Source: UBA1413 sp964461455 (GTDB lineage Bacteria > Bacteroidota > Bacteroidia > Bacteroidales > Prolixibacteraceae). From it: a stretch of 24,208 nt of DNA. This document shows positions 8,399-15,551 of the stretch, piece by piece (position 1 is the first letter of the stretch; the number at the start of each line of letters is the position of its first letter). The notes under the pieces were generated by a model. That model was not told the origin of the DNA and searched no databases. It was given only the letters and a program-made list of their open reading frames with translations. The position numbers were made by a program, and so were the translations under genes. Location of the stretch: NCBI GenBank assembly GCA_964461455.1, contig CAYWUJ010000035.1, positions 1 to 24,208 of the forward strand. Direction: 5' to 3'.

Positions 8399-9445
8399 TC
8401 AGCTGCCGGGTCTCAGCTGGCGTACGGCGGCGCCTGCCTGCCAGAGTTCCGATTCGCGCATCTCCTTCAGTTCGGCATTGAGGCTGTCGCGATAGTTGTC
8501 GGCACTCAGGGAGTCGATCACCCGCTGTGTTTCCACGCCCTCCCTGACGCTTTTGTAAAGGTCATGGAAAACCGGCAGGGTAGCCGCCCTGAATTTATGG
8601 CGCCAGTCGAGGGCCCCGCGCTGTGCCGTGGCACTGCAGTTGGCATACATCCAGTCCATGCCGTTCTGGTCCACCAAACGGATCAGGCTCTGTGTCAGCT
8701 CTTCCACGGTTTCGTTGAAGGCTTCGGAGGGAGAATGGCCGTTTTCCCTGAGTACCTGGTACTGGGCTTCGATGATGCCTGCCAGGGCTCCCATGAGGAC
8801 CCCGCGTTCTCCCGTCAGGTCGGAATAGACCTCATTCTCAAAGGTGGTGGGGAAGAGATATCCCGAGCCAATGGCGATGCCCAGGGCCAGGGTACGGTCC
8901 ATCGCCCTGCCCGTGAAGTCGCGGAAAACGGCGAAGCTGGAGTTGATCCCGTGGCCGGCCAGGAAATTGGTGCGCACGCTGGCCCCCGATCCCTTGGGAG
9001 CCACCAGAATGACGTCGACATTCTCAGGAGGGATCACGCCGGTCTGCTCCTTGTAAACCACCGAAAAACCATGCGAGAAATAGAGGGCATCGCCGGGATT
9101 CAGGCAGGGTTTTATTTTCGGCCAAATCAGGCGCTGTGCGGCATCGGAAACCAGGTACTGGATGATGGTCCCCTTACGGGCAGCCTCTTCCACCGGGAAA
9201 AGGGTCTCCCCCGGAATAAAACCGTCACGAACCGCCTTGTCCCAGTCCTGCCGGAACTCAGGAGCCTGACCGATGATCACCCGGAACCCCTGGTCCCGCA
9301 TGTTCAGAGCCTGTGCCGGCCCCTGCACCCCGTAACCGATGATGGCGATTACCTCATCCTTCAATACCTCCCGGGCTTTCTCCACCGAAAACTCCTCGCG
9401 GAGAACCACGGTTTCCGTTTCTCCGCCAAAATTGATCTTTGCCAT
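8399..9445 (-). CDS. ilvC: Ketol-acid reductoisomerase
   Basis: Reduces and isomerises acetolactate or acetohydroxybutyrate to the dihydroxy acids, with Mg and a nicotinamide cofactor. The Rossmann motif is IGYGVQGPAQALNMRDQG near residues 37-54. Further blocks are VAPKGSGASVR, the acidic metal-binding SDLTGERGVLMGALAGIIEAQY, and a C-terminal knotted domain with a YANCSATAQRGALDW patch. The 348-residue length fits the family. An unusually long 152-nt spacer with 20-nt repeats separates it from ilvN. Confidence 0.97.
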   Translation of the reverse strand: MAKINFGGETETVVLREEFSVEKAREVLKDEVIAIIGYGVQGPAQALNMRDQGFRVIIGQAPEFRQDWDKAVRDGFIPGETLFPVEEAARKGTIIQYLVSDAAQRLIWPKIKPCLNPGDALYFSHGFSVVYKEQTGVIPPENVDVILVAPKGSGASVRTNFLAGHGINSSFAVFRDFTGRAMDRTLALGIAIGSGYLFPTTFENEVYSDLTGERGVLMGALAGIIEAQYQVLRENGHSPSEAFNETVEELTQSLIRLVDQNGMDWMYANCSATAQRGALDWRHKFRAATLPVFHDLYKSVREGVETQRVIDSLSADNYRDSLNAELKEMRESELWQAGAAVRQLRPGS

Positions 9446-9597
9446 AATAATTTGTTTTGCAAGTACTTAATTTACTCTGTTAATTACTTATAAATAATTT
9501 CTATTGTTTTTTACCGTTTCTAATCGATCATAACCGTTTCAAATCGCCCATAACCGTTTCCAGGCATTTGAATGCTGCCTGATACCCCTGAGCGCTT
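9446..9597 (-). other. Long ilvN-ilvC spacer with hairpin
   Basis: This is the longest spacer in the operon (152 nt). Next to the ilvN end is a hairpin with arms CAGGCA/TGCCTG (9562-9582) and a 9-nt loop, not followed by a U tract. Then come three 20-nt repeats, then an AT-rich stretch before ilvC. I see no convincing internal promoter, though the AT-rich part does not exclude one. Confidence 0.5.
9511..9570 (-). repeat. Three 20-nt tandem repeats in the ilvN-ilvC spacer
   Basis: Plus-strand units are tttaccgtttctaatcgatc (9511-9530), ataaccgtttcaaatcgccc (9531-9550) and ataaccgtttccaggcattt (9551-9570). The core A(T)AACCGTTTC recurs at exactly 20 nt, about two helical turns. No frame or stop pattern explains it. 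Confidence 0.75.
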
Positions 9598-10140
9598 TTA
9601 ATCCAGGGCCATCAGGAAGGCATCGCGCTGGCGTATGAATTCCGAGATCCGCTCAATGGGGTCGCGGGTGAGAGCCACCCTCCCCGACCTGATGAACTGC
9701 ATCACATGGAACTGGTTGAGCTCATTGAAGAGCGCCTGGGTCTCCTCCTTGTGCCCTGTCTTCTCGATTACCGTATACTCCCGGGTAATCTCCAGGATCC
9801 TGGCCCCCGAATTACGGACGATGTTCTCCACCTGGTCGCTGTCATAGAGCGCCTCTGTGGGGACCTTGTACAGGGCCACCTCCTGGTAGATCATCTCCTC
9901 GTTGGTCAGGTAAAAGGCCTTCAATACGTCGATCACCTTTTCGATCTGCGCGGTCACCTTGCGCACCGTGTCCTCGGTACAACTGACCACGATGGTGAAT
10001 TTGTAGATTCCTTCGATGGCCGACTCCGAGACGGTCAGACTGTCGATATTGATTTTCCGCCGGGTGAAGATCAGGGTGATGCGCGACAACAACCCGATGT
10101 GGTTCTCACTGAAAACCGTAATGTTATATTCCCGCTTCAT
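9598..10140 (-). CDS. ilvN: Acetolactate synthase small (regulatory) subunit
   Basis: The regulatory partner of IlvB carries an N-terminal ACT domain: YNITVFSENHIGLLSRITLIFTRR style, residues about 4-75. A C-terminal ALS_ss domain follows. The ENxxGLLxRI pattern is the usual effector-binding segment, where valine binds in characterised enzymes. The length of 180 residues is typical. It starts 42 nt after the ilvB stop, the usual arrangement for large and small subunits. The name ilvH would be equally fair. Confidence 0.93.
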   Translation of the reverse strand: MKREYNITVFSENHIGLLSRITLIFTRRKINIDSLTVSESAIEGIYKFTIVVSCTEDTVRKVTAQIEKVIDVLKAFYLTNEEMIYQEVALYKVPTEALYDSDQVENIVRNSGARILEITREYTVIEKTGHKEETQALFNELNQFHVMQFIRSGRVALTRDPIERISEFIRQRDAFLMALD

Positions 10141-10182
10141 ATGCTATAATTTTTACTTAATCATTTTAAGACCTGGAATCAA

Positions 10183-11886
10183 TCAGGGTTCCAGCATCAC
10201 TTCCGACACCGTCGCGCCGGCAGGCACCATGGGGAAGACATTGTCCTCCTTTTCAATGACTACCTCCAGGAGGAAGGGACCGTCATGGGCGAGCATCTGG
10301 TCGACGCCCTTTTCCAGTTCCTCCCTTTGTTCCACCTTGAATCCCGGAATGCCGAAACCCCGGGCGATCGTGATGAAATCGGGATTGTGGAGTTCGGTGA
10401 AGGAGTAGCGTTTCTCGAAGAAGAGCTGCTGCCACTGGCGCACCATGCCCAGAAAGTTATTGTTGAGCAGTATGATTTTCACGGGGAGGTTGTTCTGGGC
10501 GATGGTTCCCAGTTCCTGGATGGTCATCTGAAATCCTCCGTCGCCGATCGTGGCCACCACGGTGCGGTCGGGGGCCGCCAGCTGGGCTCCCACGCTGGCC
10601 GGCAAACCGAATCCCATGGTTCCCAGTCCGCCCGAGGTCACAAAACTCCGGGATTGGCGGAACCCGAAATAACGGGCTGCCACCATTTGCTGCTGTCCCA
10701 CGTCGGTCACCAGGATCGCCTCCTGCCGGGTTTTGTCGGAGACCATTCTGACCACCTCTCCCATGGTCATTCCCGGTTTCACGGGATGGAGATCACGGGA
10801 GATCACCTTGTCAAATTCTATGCGGTCGGCCTCGCGGAACCCCTGAACCCACTCCTCGTGGCTGTTGGCTTTCACATTGGCGGTGAGCATACGGAGTGAT
10901 TTGGCGGCATCGCCCACCACGGCCACATCGGCCTTGATGATTTTATCCACTTCGGCAGGGTCGATGTCGAGATGTACAATTTTTGCTTTCCGGGCATACC
11001 CTGACACTTTTCCGGTGACGCGGTCGTCGAACCGCATGCCCACGGCGATGATCAGGTCGGCTTCGTTGGTTTTGATATTCGGGGCATAATTGCCATGCAT
11101 CCCCAGCATGCCCACATTGAGCGGATGACCGGTGGGCAGGGCCGAGAGGCCCAGAAGAGTCCACGCCGCCGGAATTCCCGTTTTCTCAACGAACTCCCTC
11201 AGTTCCTGTTCCGCCCGGGAGATGATGACCCCCTGTCCGAAGAGCAACAGCGGCTTTTTGGCCTCATCGATCAGGTCGGCAGCCTCCCTGACCTTGAAGG
11301 GATCCACCGGAACCTCGGGAAGATAACTGCGTATTTTGGTGCATTTCTTATACTCAAAGTCCACTTCCCCGAACTGGGCATCCTTGGTAATGTCGAGCAG
11401 GACGGGCCCGGGGCGCCCCGTTTGGGCAATGAAGAACGCCTGGGCGATGGCCCACGGAATCTCATCGGCACTGGTGATCTGGAAATTCCACTTGGTAATG
11501 GGTATCGAAATGCCGATTACATCCGATTCCTGAAAGGCGTCGGTCCCCAGCAGGGGCGATGTGACCTGTCCGGTGATGCACACCATGGGCACCGAATCGA
11601 TCAACGCGTCGGCAATACCGGTGATCAGGTTGGTCGCCCCCGGTCCGGAAGTGGCAAAGCATACCCCCGGCCGGCCCGTGATCTTGGCAAATCCCTCGGC
11701 GGCATGGGCAGCCCCCTGCTCATGGCGGACCAGAATATGCCTGACCCTGTCACGATAATCATACAAAGCATCATACACCGGCATGATGGCTCCCCCGGGA
11801 TACCCGAAAATGGTGTCCACCCCCTCTTCAAGCAGGGAAAGGATCAGCGCCTCCGATCCACTTACCCTCATTGGCGTCGTACTCAT
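10183..11886 (-). CDS. ilvB: Acetolactate synthase large (catalytic) subunit
   Basis: This thiamine-diphosphate enzyme makes acetolactate from two pyruvates, or acetohydroxybutyrate from pyruvate and 2-oxobutyrate. The catalytic glutamate is E56 in VRHEQGAAHAAEG, preceded by FGYPGGAIMPVYD. SGPGATNLITGIADAL lies near residue 80. The ThDP/metal motif starts at G448 (GDGGFQMT...) and ends with the NNNFLGMVRQWQ loop that sets oxo-acid specificity. The 567-residue length is normal. It lies between ilvD and ilvN in the operon. Confidence 0.98.
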   Translation of the reverse strand: MSTTPMRVSGSEALILSLLEEGVDTIFGYPGGAIMPVYDALYDYRDRVRHILVRHEQGAAHAAEGFAKITGRPGVCFATSGPGATNLITGIADALIDSVPMVCITGQVTSPLLGTDAFQESDVIGISIPITKWNFQITSADEIPWAIAQAFFIAQTGRPGPVLLDITKDAQFGEVDFEYKKCTKIRSYLPEVPVDPFKVREAADLIDEAKKPLLLFGQGVIISRAEQELREFVEKTGIPAAWTLLGLSALPTGHPLNVGMLGMHGNYAPNIKTNEADLIIAVGMRFDDRVTGKVSGYARKAKIVHLDIDPAEVDKIIKADVAVVGDAAKSLRMLTANVKANSHEEWVQGFREADRIEFDKVISRDLHPVKPGMTMGEVVRMVSDKTRQEAILVTDVGQQQMVAARYFGFRQSRSFVTSGGLGTMGFGLPASVGAQLAAPDRTVVATIGDGGFQMTIQELGTIAQNNLPVKIILLNNNFLGMVRQWQQLFFEKRYSFTELHNPDFITIARGFGIPGFKVEQREELEKGVDQMLAHDGPFLLEVVIEKEDNVFPMVPAGATVSEVMLEP

Positions 11887-11962
11887 AGCTTCCTGTTTTT
11901 TAATGTATTCTTCATCCTGATATTCTGATACTATAATCTTCTATCTTTCTGATATTTAAGAC

Positions 11963-11977
11963 TTACGATTTACGATT
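11963..11977 (-). repeat. Heptamer tandem repeat across the ilvD stop
   Basis: Plus-strand TTACGAT occurs twice in tandem and the ilvD stop codon lies in the second copy. On the gene strand the run reads TCGTAAA, TCGTAAG, TCTTAAA, so TAA recurs every 7 nt. The rest of this 83-nt spacer has copies of a ctgatatt word shared with the leuC-leuD spacer. Confidence 0.65.
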
Positions 11978-13805
11978 CTTCCATCCTTCTCACGGCTCCT
12001 TTATCGGCCGAGCTCACCATGGAGGCATAGGCTCTGAGGGCCTGGGATACCTTTCTCTTCCGGGGTTCGGGTTTCCAGGCTTCCCTGCCTTTTGACTCCT
12101 CTTCCGTCCTTCTTTTCTCCAGTTCTTCCTCCGGAACCTCCAGGTTGATGGTCCGGTTCGGAGTGTCGATGGTGAGGAGATCGCCGTTGCGGACCAGGGC
12201 GATAGGACCTCCTGAGGCGGCTTCCGGGGAAACATGGCCGATGGAGAGTCCCGAGGTCCCCCCCGAAAAGCGGCCATCGGTGATCAGGGCGCACACTTTG
12301 TCGAGTTTCATGGACTTCAGGTACGAGGTGGGATAGAGCATTTCCTGCATGCCGGGACCGCCGCGGGGTCCTTCGTAGCGGATGATCACCACGTCGCCGG
12401 GTTCCACGGTCTCTCCCAGAATGCCGTTGCAGGCCTCCTCCTGGGAATCGAATACCCGGGCGCTGCCGGTGAATTTCAGGATGGAAGGATCCACACCCGC
12501 CGTCTTCAGGATACATCCGTCAGGGGCCAGGTTCCCATATAAAACCGCCAGTCCGCCATCGCGGCTGTAGGCATGCTCCACGCTGCGGATGCATCCCTTT
12601 TCCCTGTCGCGGTCGGCGGTGGGGTAGGTGTTATCTTGTGACCCCAGGACCAGGTTACGCCGGCGACCCGGAGCCGAAAGGTACTTCCCGAGGTGTTCTT
12701 CAGAAATATCAGGTCCCATGATGTCATAGCGGGCGATGGCCTCTTCCAGGGTGAGTCCGTCGACCCGTTTCACCGAGGTGTCGAGGAGTCCCCCGCGTGC
12801 CAGTTCGGCCATGATGCCTATGATACCCCCGGCACGGTTGACATCCTGCACATGATAGGAAGAGCTGGGAGCCACCTTGCAGAGGTTCGGGGTGATGCGT
12901 GACAGCCTGTCAATATCCTGCATTGTGAAGTCCACGCCGGCCTCGTGGGCGACGGCCAGCAGGTGAAGCACGGTATTGGTCGATCCGCCCATGGCGATGT
13001 CGAGTCTCATGGCATTGAAGAAAGCCTCGCGGGTGGCGATGTTCCGGGGGAGTACACTGTCGTCGCCGTCATAGTAATAAGCCTTGGTCATCCTGACAAT
13101 CTGGCGGGCCGCCTCCTCAAAAAGGCGGGTCCGGTTGGCATGGGTGGCCACGATGGTGCCGTTCCCCGGAAGGGAAAGGCCGATGGCCTCGGTCAGACAG
13201 TTCATGGAGTTGGCGGTAAACATGCCGCTGCAGGATCCGCAGGTGGGACATGCCGCCCTTTCGACTTCCGTCATCAGGTCGTCGCCGACGGCCGGATCGG
13301 CGGCCATCACCATGGCATCGACCAGGTCGTACTCCCTGCCTCCTGTTTCTCCGGCTTCCATGGGGCCTCCCGAGACAAAAACGGCGGGTATGTTCAGCCG
13401 CATGGCCGCCATCAGCATTCCCGGGGTAATCTTGTCACAGTTGGAGATGCACACCATGGCATCGACGGTATGGGCATTGCACATATATTCGACACTGTCG
13501 GCAATGATATCGCGCGAAGGAAGCGAATAGAGCATGCCGTCATGCCCCATGGCGATGCCATCATCAATGGCAATGGTGTTGAATTCCGCAGCAAAGAAAC
13601 CCTCCTTGCCGATCAGCGACTTGACCTGCTGTCCGATCGCATGCAGGTGCGTATGCCCGGGCACAAACTGGGTGAAGGAATTGACCACCGCAATCACCGG
13701 CTTCCCGAAGTGCTCCTCACGCATCCCATTGGCCCGCCACAAGCTCCGGGCTCCGGCCATCCTGCGCCCCCGGGTGCTCGTCTCACTCCTCAAACTGTTT
13801 TTCAT
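11970..13805 (-). CDS. ilvD: Dihydroxy-acid dehydratase
   Basis: This Fe-S enzyme dehydrates the dihydroxy acids to the 2-oxo acids of valine and isoleucine. Cluster and active-site residues are visible at C123 in SNCDKITPGM and in ACPTCGSCSGMFTANSMN (C186, C189, C192). The family block DGRFSGGTSGLSIGHVSPEAA is near the C-terminus. I chose the ATG at 13805 (MKNSLRSE, 611 residues). The alternative at 13874 would add 23 residues translated from the attenuator hairpin. It is the first structural gene of the operon and is preceded by the leader peptide and terminator. Confidence 0.96.
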   Translation of the reverse strand: MKNSLRSETSTRGRRMAGARSLWRANGMREEHFGKPVIAVVNSFTQFVPGHTHLHAIGQQVKSLIGKEGFFAAEFNTIAIDDGIAMGHDGMLYSLPSRDIIADSVEYMCNAHTVDAMVCISNCDKITPGMLMAAMRLNIPAVFVSGGPMEAGETGGREYDLVDAMVMAADPAVGDDLMTEVERAACPTCGSCSGMFTANSMNCLTEAIGLSLPGNGTIVATHANRTRLFEEAARQIVRMTKAYYYDGDDSVLPRNIATREAFFNAMRLDIAMGGSTNTVLHLLAVAHEAGVDFTMQDIDRLSRITPNLCKVAPSSSYHVQDVNRAGGIIGIMAELARGGLLDTSVKRVDGLTLEEAIARYDIMGPDISEEHLGKYLSAPGRRRNLVLGSQDNTYPTADRDREKGCIRSVEHAYSRDGGLAVLYGNLAPDGCILKTAGVDPSILKFTGSARVFDSQEEACNGILGETVEPGDVVIIRYEGPRGGPGMQEMLYPTSYLKSMKLDKVCALITDGRFSGGTSGLSIGHVSPEAASGGPIALVRNGDLLTIDTPNRTINLEVPEEELEKRRTEEESKGREAWKPEPRKRKVSQALRAYASMVSSADKGAVRRMEES

Positions 13806-13835
13806 ATCTTTTGGTTTTGCCGTTTTAATTCCATG

Positions 13836-13870
13836 AAAAAAGCCTTCCCCGGTTGCTGAGAAAGGCTTTT
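13836..13870 (-). terminator. Attenuator: intrinsic terminator in the ilv-leu operon leader
   Basis: On the operon strand, AAAAGCCTTTCTC pairs with GGGGAAGGCTTTT around the 7-nt loop AGCAACC. The stem is 13 bp, with G-U pairs only next to the loop, and is followed by a run of six T (13841-13836, the first four also in the stem). It lies 31 nt upstream of the ilvD ATG and after the leader peptide stop, as expected for premature termination. Confidence 0.85.
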
Positions 13871-13905
13871 GCATCTTTTAATTCCGTAAGCGTACCTTCC
13901 TCAGC
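13855..13905 (-). promoter_or_regulatory. Antiterminator pairing, competing with the attenuator
   Basis: The segment GCTGAGGAAGG at 13905-13895 spans the leader stop codon. It is complementary over 11 bp (one G-U) to CCTTTCTCAGC at 13865-13855. That second segment includes most of the terminator's upstream arm, so the two helices exclude each other. A ribosome at the leader stop would mask the first segment and permit termination. A ribosome stalled upstream on Ile/Val/Leu codons would leave it free and allow readthrough. Confidence 0.75.
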
Positions 13906-13960
13906 TGCTGCTTAGAATGACTACACCTACGAGAATAATATTTAAAACGATTGTATTCAT
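13901..13960 (-). CDS. ilv operon leader peptide
   Basis: A 19-codon ORF, MNTIVLNIILVGVVILSSS, has four Ile, four Val and three Leu codons and stops with TGA 30 nt before the terminator hairpin. A GGAG sits 5 nt upstream of the ATG. The composition is that of enterobacterial ilv leader peptides (ribosome-stalling sensors), and the position between promoter and attenuator fits. No database match can be checked here. The peptide itself need have no function beyond being translated. Confidence 0.85.
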   Translation of the reverse strand: MNTIVLNIILVGVVILSSS

Positions 13961-14000
13961 ATGCTCCGCGGCATGGTTATTTATGGATGCCGTTCACCAG

Positions 14001-14030
14001 CAAATGTAGAAATTATTTCAAACGGCAAAA
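14001..14030 (-). promoter_or_regulatory. Promoter of the ilv-leu operon
   Basis: On the operon strand, TTTTG (14030-14026) is followed after 17 nt by TACATTTG (14008-14001), an exact TAnnTTTG match to the Bacteroidota -7 element. A start site near 13994 would leave about 35 nt before the leader peptide. The spacer between the two elements contains a short palindrome, GAAAT-T-ATTTC (14009-14019 on the plus strand). Confidence 0.65.
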
Positions 14031-14134
14031 GGAATCCGTAAGTAAAATCCCGCTTTTCATGAAAATAGTTAAGATTAGAGCGGAAATTAATATTAAATTT
14101 ACATACCGCAGCCCAAACGGGCGGGGCACCCGGG

Positions 14135-14833
14135 TCAGAAGCGGAAGGGATTGTAGCTGATGCCGCGGTCGAAGACGTCGGTTTGTTCCTTCCGTTTGAG
14201 GAACCTTACCAGGGCATAGGTGGCCGGGGTAAAGAGGATTTCGACGCTGCACTTGAAGATGTAGTTGGAGACGATGACCGCCAGAAGGAGGTCATGGGGG
14301 AGCACTCCCCAGAAAGCGATGAGGGTGAACAGGAGGGTGTCTATGCCCTCCCCCACGAGGGTGGAGCCGATGGTCCGCATCCAGAGGTGCTTCCCTTCGG
14401 TGATGACCTTCAGGCGTGAGAGGAGCATGGAATTGATGAATTCCCCGGCGAAGTAAGCGACCAAACTGGCCAGAACGATGCGCGGCATGAAACCGATGAG
14501 CGATTCGAAGGCCGTCTGGTGGGGCCACCCTTCGGCCGGCGGGAGCAACTGAACGATCCACAACACCAGCGACATCATCACCGCGGCCATGAAACCGGTC
14601 CATATCACCCTGCGTGTGCGCCGGTAGCCATAGACTTCGGTGAGTACATCCCCGAAAATATAGGAGAGCGGAAACAGAATGGTTCCCCCGTCGAAAGTGA
14701 ATTTCCACAAGGTGAGGATCTTGGTGGACGCGATGTTCGACACCAGCAAAACTGCCACAAAAACCGCCATCAGCACATCAAAATAACGGTATCCTCCGGC
14801 CTGTCCCCCGGAGTCTCCTGACCTGGTATTCAT
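14135..14833 (-). CDS. yhhQ: Queuosine precursor transporter, YhhQ/VUT family
   Basis: An integral inner-membrane protein of about 232 residues with some six hydrophobic helices. Recognisable family blocks are LLVSNIASTKI near residue 32, FPLSYIFGDVLTEVYGYRRTRRVIW near 50-75 and FINSMLLSRLK. Family members take up queuosine precursors such as preQ0/preQ1 for tRNA modification. I chose the ATG at 14833. The TTG at 14854 in the same frame overlaps the -7 promoter element. I recognise no preQ1 riboswitch in the very short leader. It is transcribed in the same direction as the ilv operon but is separated from it by that operon's promoter. Confidence 0.88.
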   Translation of the reverse strand: MNTRSGDSGGQAGGYRYFDVLMAVFVAVLLVSNIASTKILTLWKFTFDGGTILFPLSYIFGDVLTEVYGYRRTRRVIWTGFMAAVMMSLVLWIVQLLPPAEGWPHQTAFESLIGFMPRIVLASLVAYFAGEFINSMLLSRLKVITEGKHLWMRTIGSTLVGEGIDTLLFTLIAFWGVLPHDLLLAVIVSNYIFKCSVEILFTPATYALVRFLKRKEQTDVFDRGISYNPFRF

Positions 14834-14851
14834 CTTTGATTTATTTGCCGG

Positions 14852-14859
14852 CAAATATA
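14852..14859 (-). promoter_or_regulatory. -7 element of yhhQ
   Basis: TATATTTG on the gene strand matches TAnnTTTG and lies 18 nt upstream of the chosen ATG. No good -33 TTTG is seen at the expected distance, so this is a partial promoter call. Confidence 0.45.
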
Positions 14860-14894
14860 ACGATTCTGCAAAAGGCTGAAAAATAAGAGAAATA

Positions 14895-14926
14895 TTTGGT
14901 TTATACGGAAATAAGGATTATCTTTA
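14895..14926 (+). promoter_or_regulatory. Promoter of the Rnk/GreA-like gene
   Basis: TTTG at 14895-14898 and TATCTTTA at 14919-14926 are separated by 20 nt, close to the Bacteroidota promoter pattern. The start site would be near 14933, giving a leader of about 57 nt. The leader contains a small hairpin (TCCGG/CCGGA) followed by a T-rich run at 14956-14967. Confidence 0.55.
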
Positions 14927-14989
14927 CACAGAATTCGGTTTCCGGGGGAGCCGGATTTTTTGTTTTTACCGTATTTAAACATCAGAATA

Positions 14990-15403
14990 ATGAAATCACA
15001 ATTGCGCATCACAAACCTGGATTACCAGCGTTTAAGCAGCCTGATCCAGAGCATCAGGAAGACCATGAAGGATGACCTTCACAACATTGAAACCCTGGAA
15101 GGGGAGATAGAACGTGCCAAGCGGGTAGAACCGCGTAAAATCGGTTCCGAGTTCGTCACGATGAATTCAGAAGTGGAAGTCATCGACTCCACCACCGGCC
15201 GGATTATGAAATTCAAGCTGGTTTATCCGCAGGAAGCCGATTTCCCGGGAGGGAAGCTTTCGGTGCTCTCACCCCTGGGCAGCGCCCTGATCGGTTACCG
15301 TGAAGGCGACGAGGTCGAATTCCGCGTTCCTGCAGGAACCAAAAAGGTGAAAATAGGAAAAATCCTATACCAGCCCGAGGCCAAGGGAGAATACGCCCTA
15401 TAG
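14990..15403 (+). CDS. Rnk/GreA-family transcription elongation factor-like protein
   Basis: This 137-residue protein has a short N-terminal helical region (residues about 10-45, coiled-coil-like and shorter than in GreA). A C-terminal GreA/GreB FKBP-like domain follows, with VTMNSEVEVID and VLSPLGSALIGYREGDEVEF, the core signature of the family. Such proteins bind near the RNA-polymerase secondary channel; the short coiled coil is Rnk-like. I chose the ATG at 14990; an in-frame TTG at 14960 lies within the hairpin/T-run. A strong terminator follows, so the gene is probably monocistronic. Confidence 0.85.
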   Translation: MKSQLRITNLDYQRLSSLIQSIRKTMKDDLHNIETLEGEIERAKRVEPRKIGSEFVTMNSEVEVIDSTTGRIMKFKLVYPQEADFPGGKLSVLSPLGSALIGYREGDEVEFRVPAGTKKVKIGKILYQPEAKGEYAL

Positions 15404-15433
15404 TTTCAGACAAGCGATGGTCAATTGTGACGG

Positions 15434-15469
15434 AAGAGCGGGAGTTTGAAACACAACTCCCGCTTTTTT
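15434..15469 (+). terminator. Intrinsic terminator after the Rnk-like gene
   Basis: GCGGGAGTT (15438-15446) pairs perfectly with AACTCCCGC (15455-15463) around an 8-nt loop, followed by six T. A-rich bases before the stem extend the pairing. It may also serve the convergent HD-domain gene, although the T tract on that side is weak. Confidence 0.92.
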
Positions 15470-15551
15470 GTTGCCTGAAATCCCGGGGTTCCCGGAAGCC
15501 GGATCCACAGTTCCTCCAGGCTGCGGATGTCCTGCGCTGCAAGGAATAAAA

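Noticed and set aside
9511..9570. CRISPR-like interpretation of the 20-nt repeats
   Set aside because: Only three adjacent imperfect units with no spacers and no cas genes in the window.
9562..9582. Hairpin after ilvN as an operon-internal terminator
   Set aside because: Only a 6-bp stem with a 9-nt loop and no U tract on the operon strand.
13806..13874. Extended ilvD start at 13874
   Set aside because: The extra 23 residues would be read from the attenuator hairpin and its T run; the ATG at 13805 gives the normal IlvD N-terminus.
14013..14060. Second possible leader peptide MKSGILLTDSFCRLK upstream of ilvD
   Set aside because: It overlaps the predicted -33/-7 promoter elements, so it would not be on the operon transcript, and it is poor in Ile/Val.
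13806..14134. T-box or other amino-acid riboswitch before ilvD
   Set aside because: I see no T-box sequence or specifier-stem pattern; the leader peptide with alternative helices explains the region.
14102..14134. GC-rich hairpin GCCC-GTTT-GGGC after yhhQ as a terminator
   Set aside because: A stem of about 4 bp without a following U tract on the gene strand.
14834..14854. TTG start for yhhQ
   Set aside because: It lies within the TATATTTG promoter element and adds a polar tail not seen in the family; the ATG at 14833 is better.
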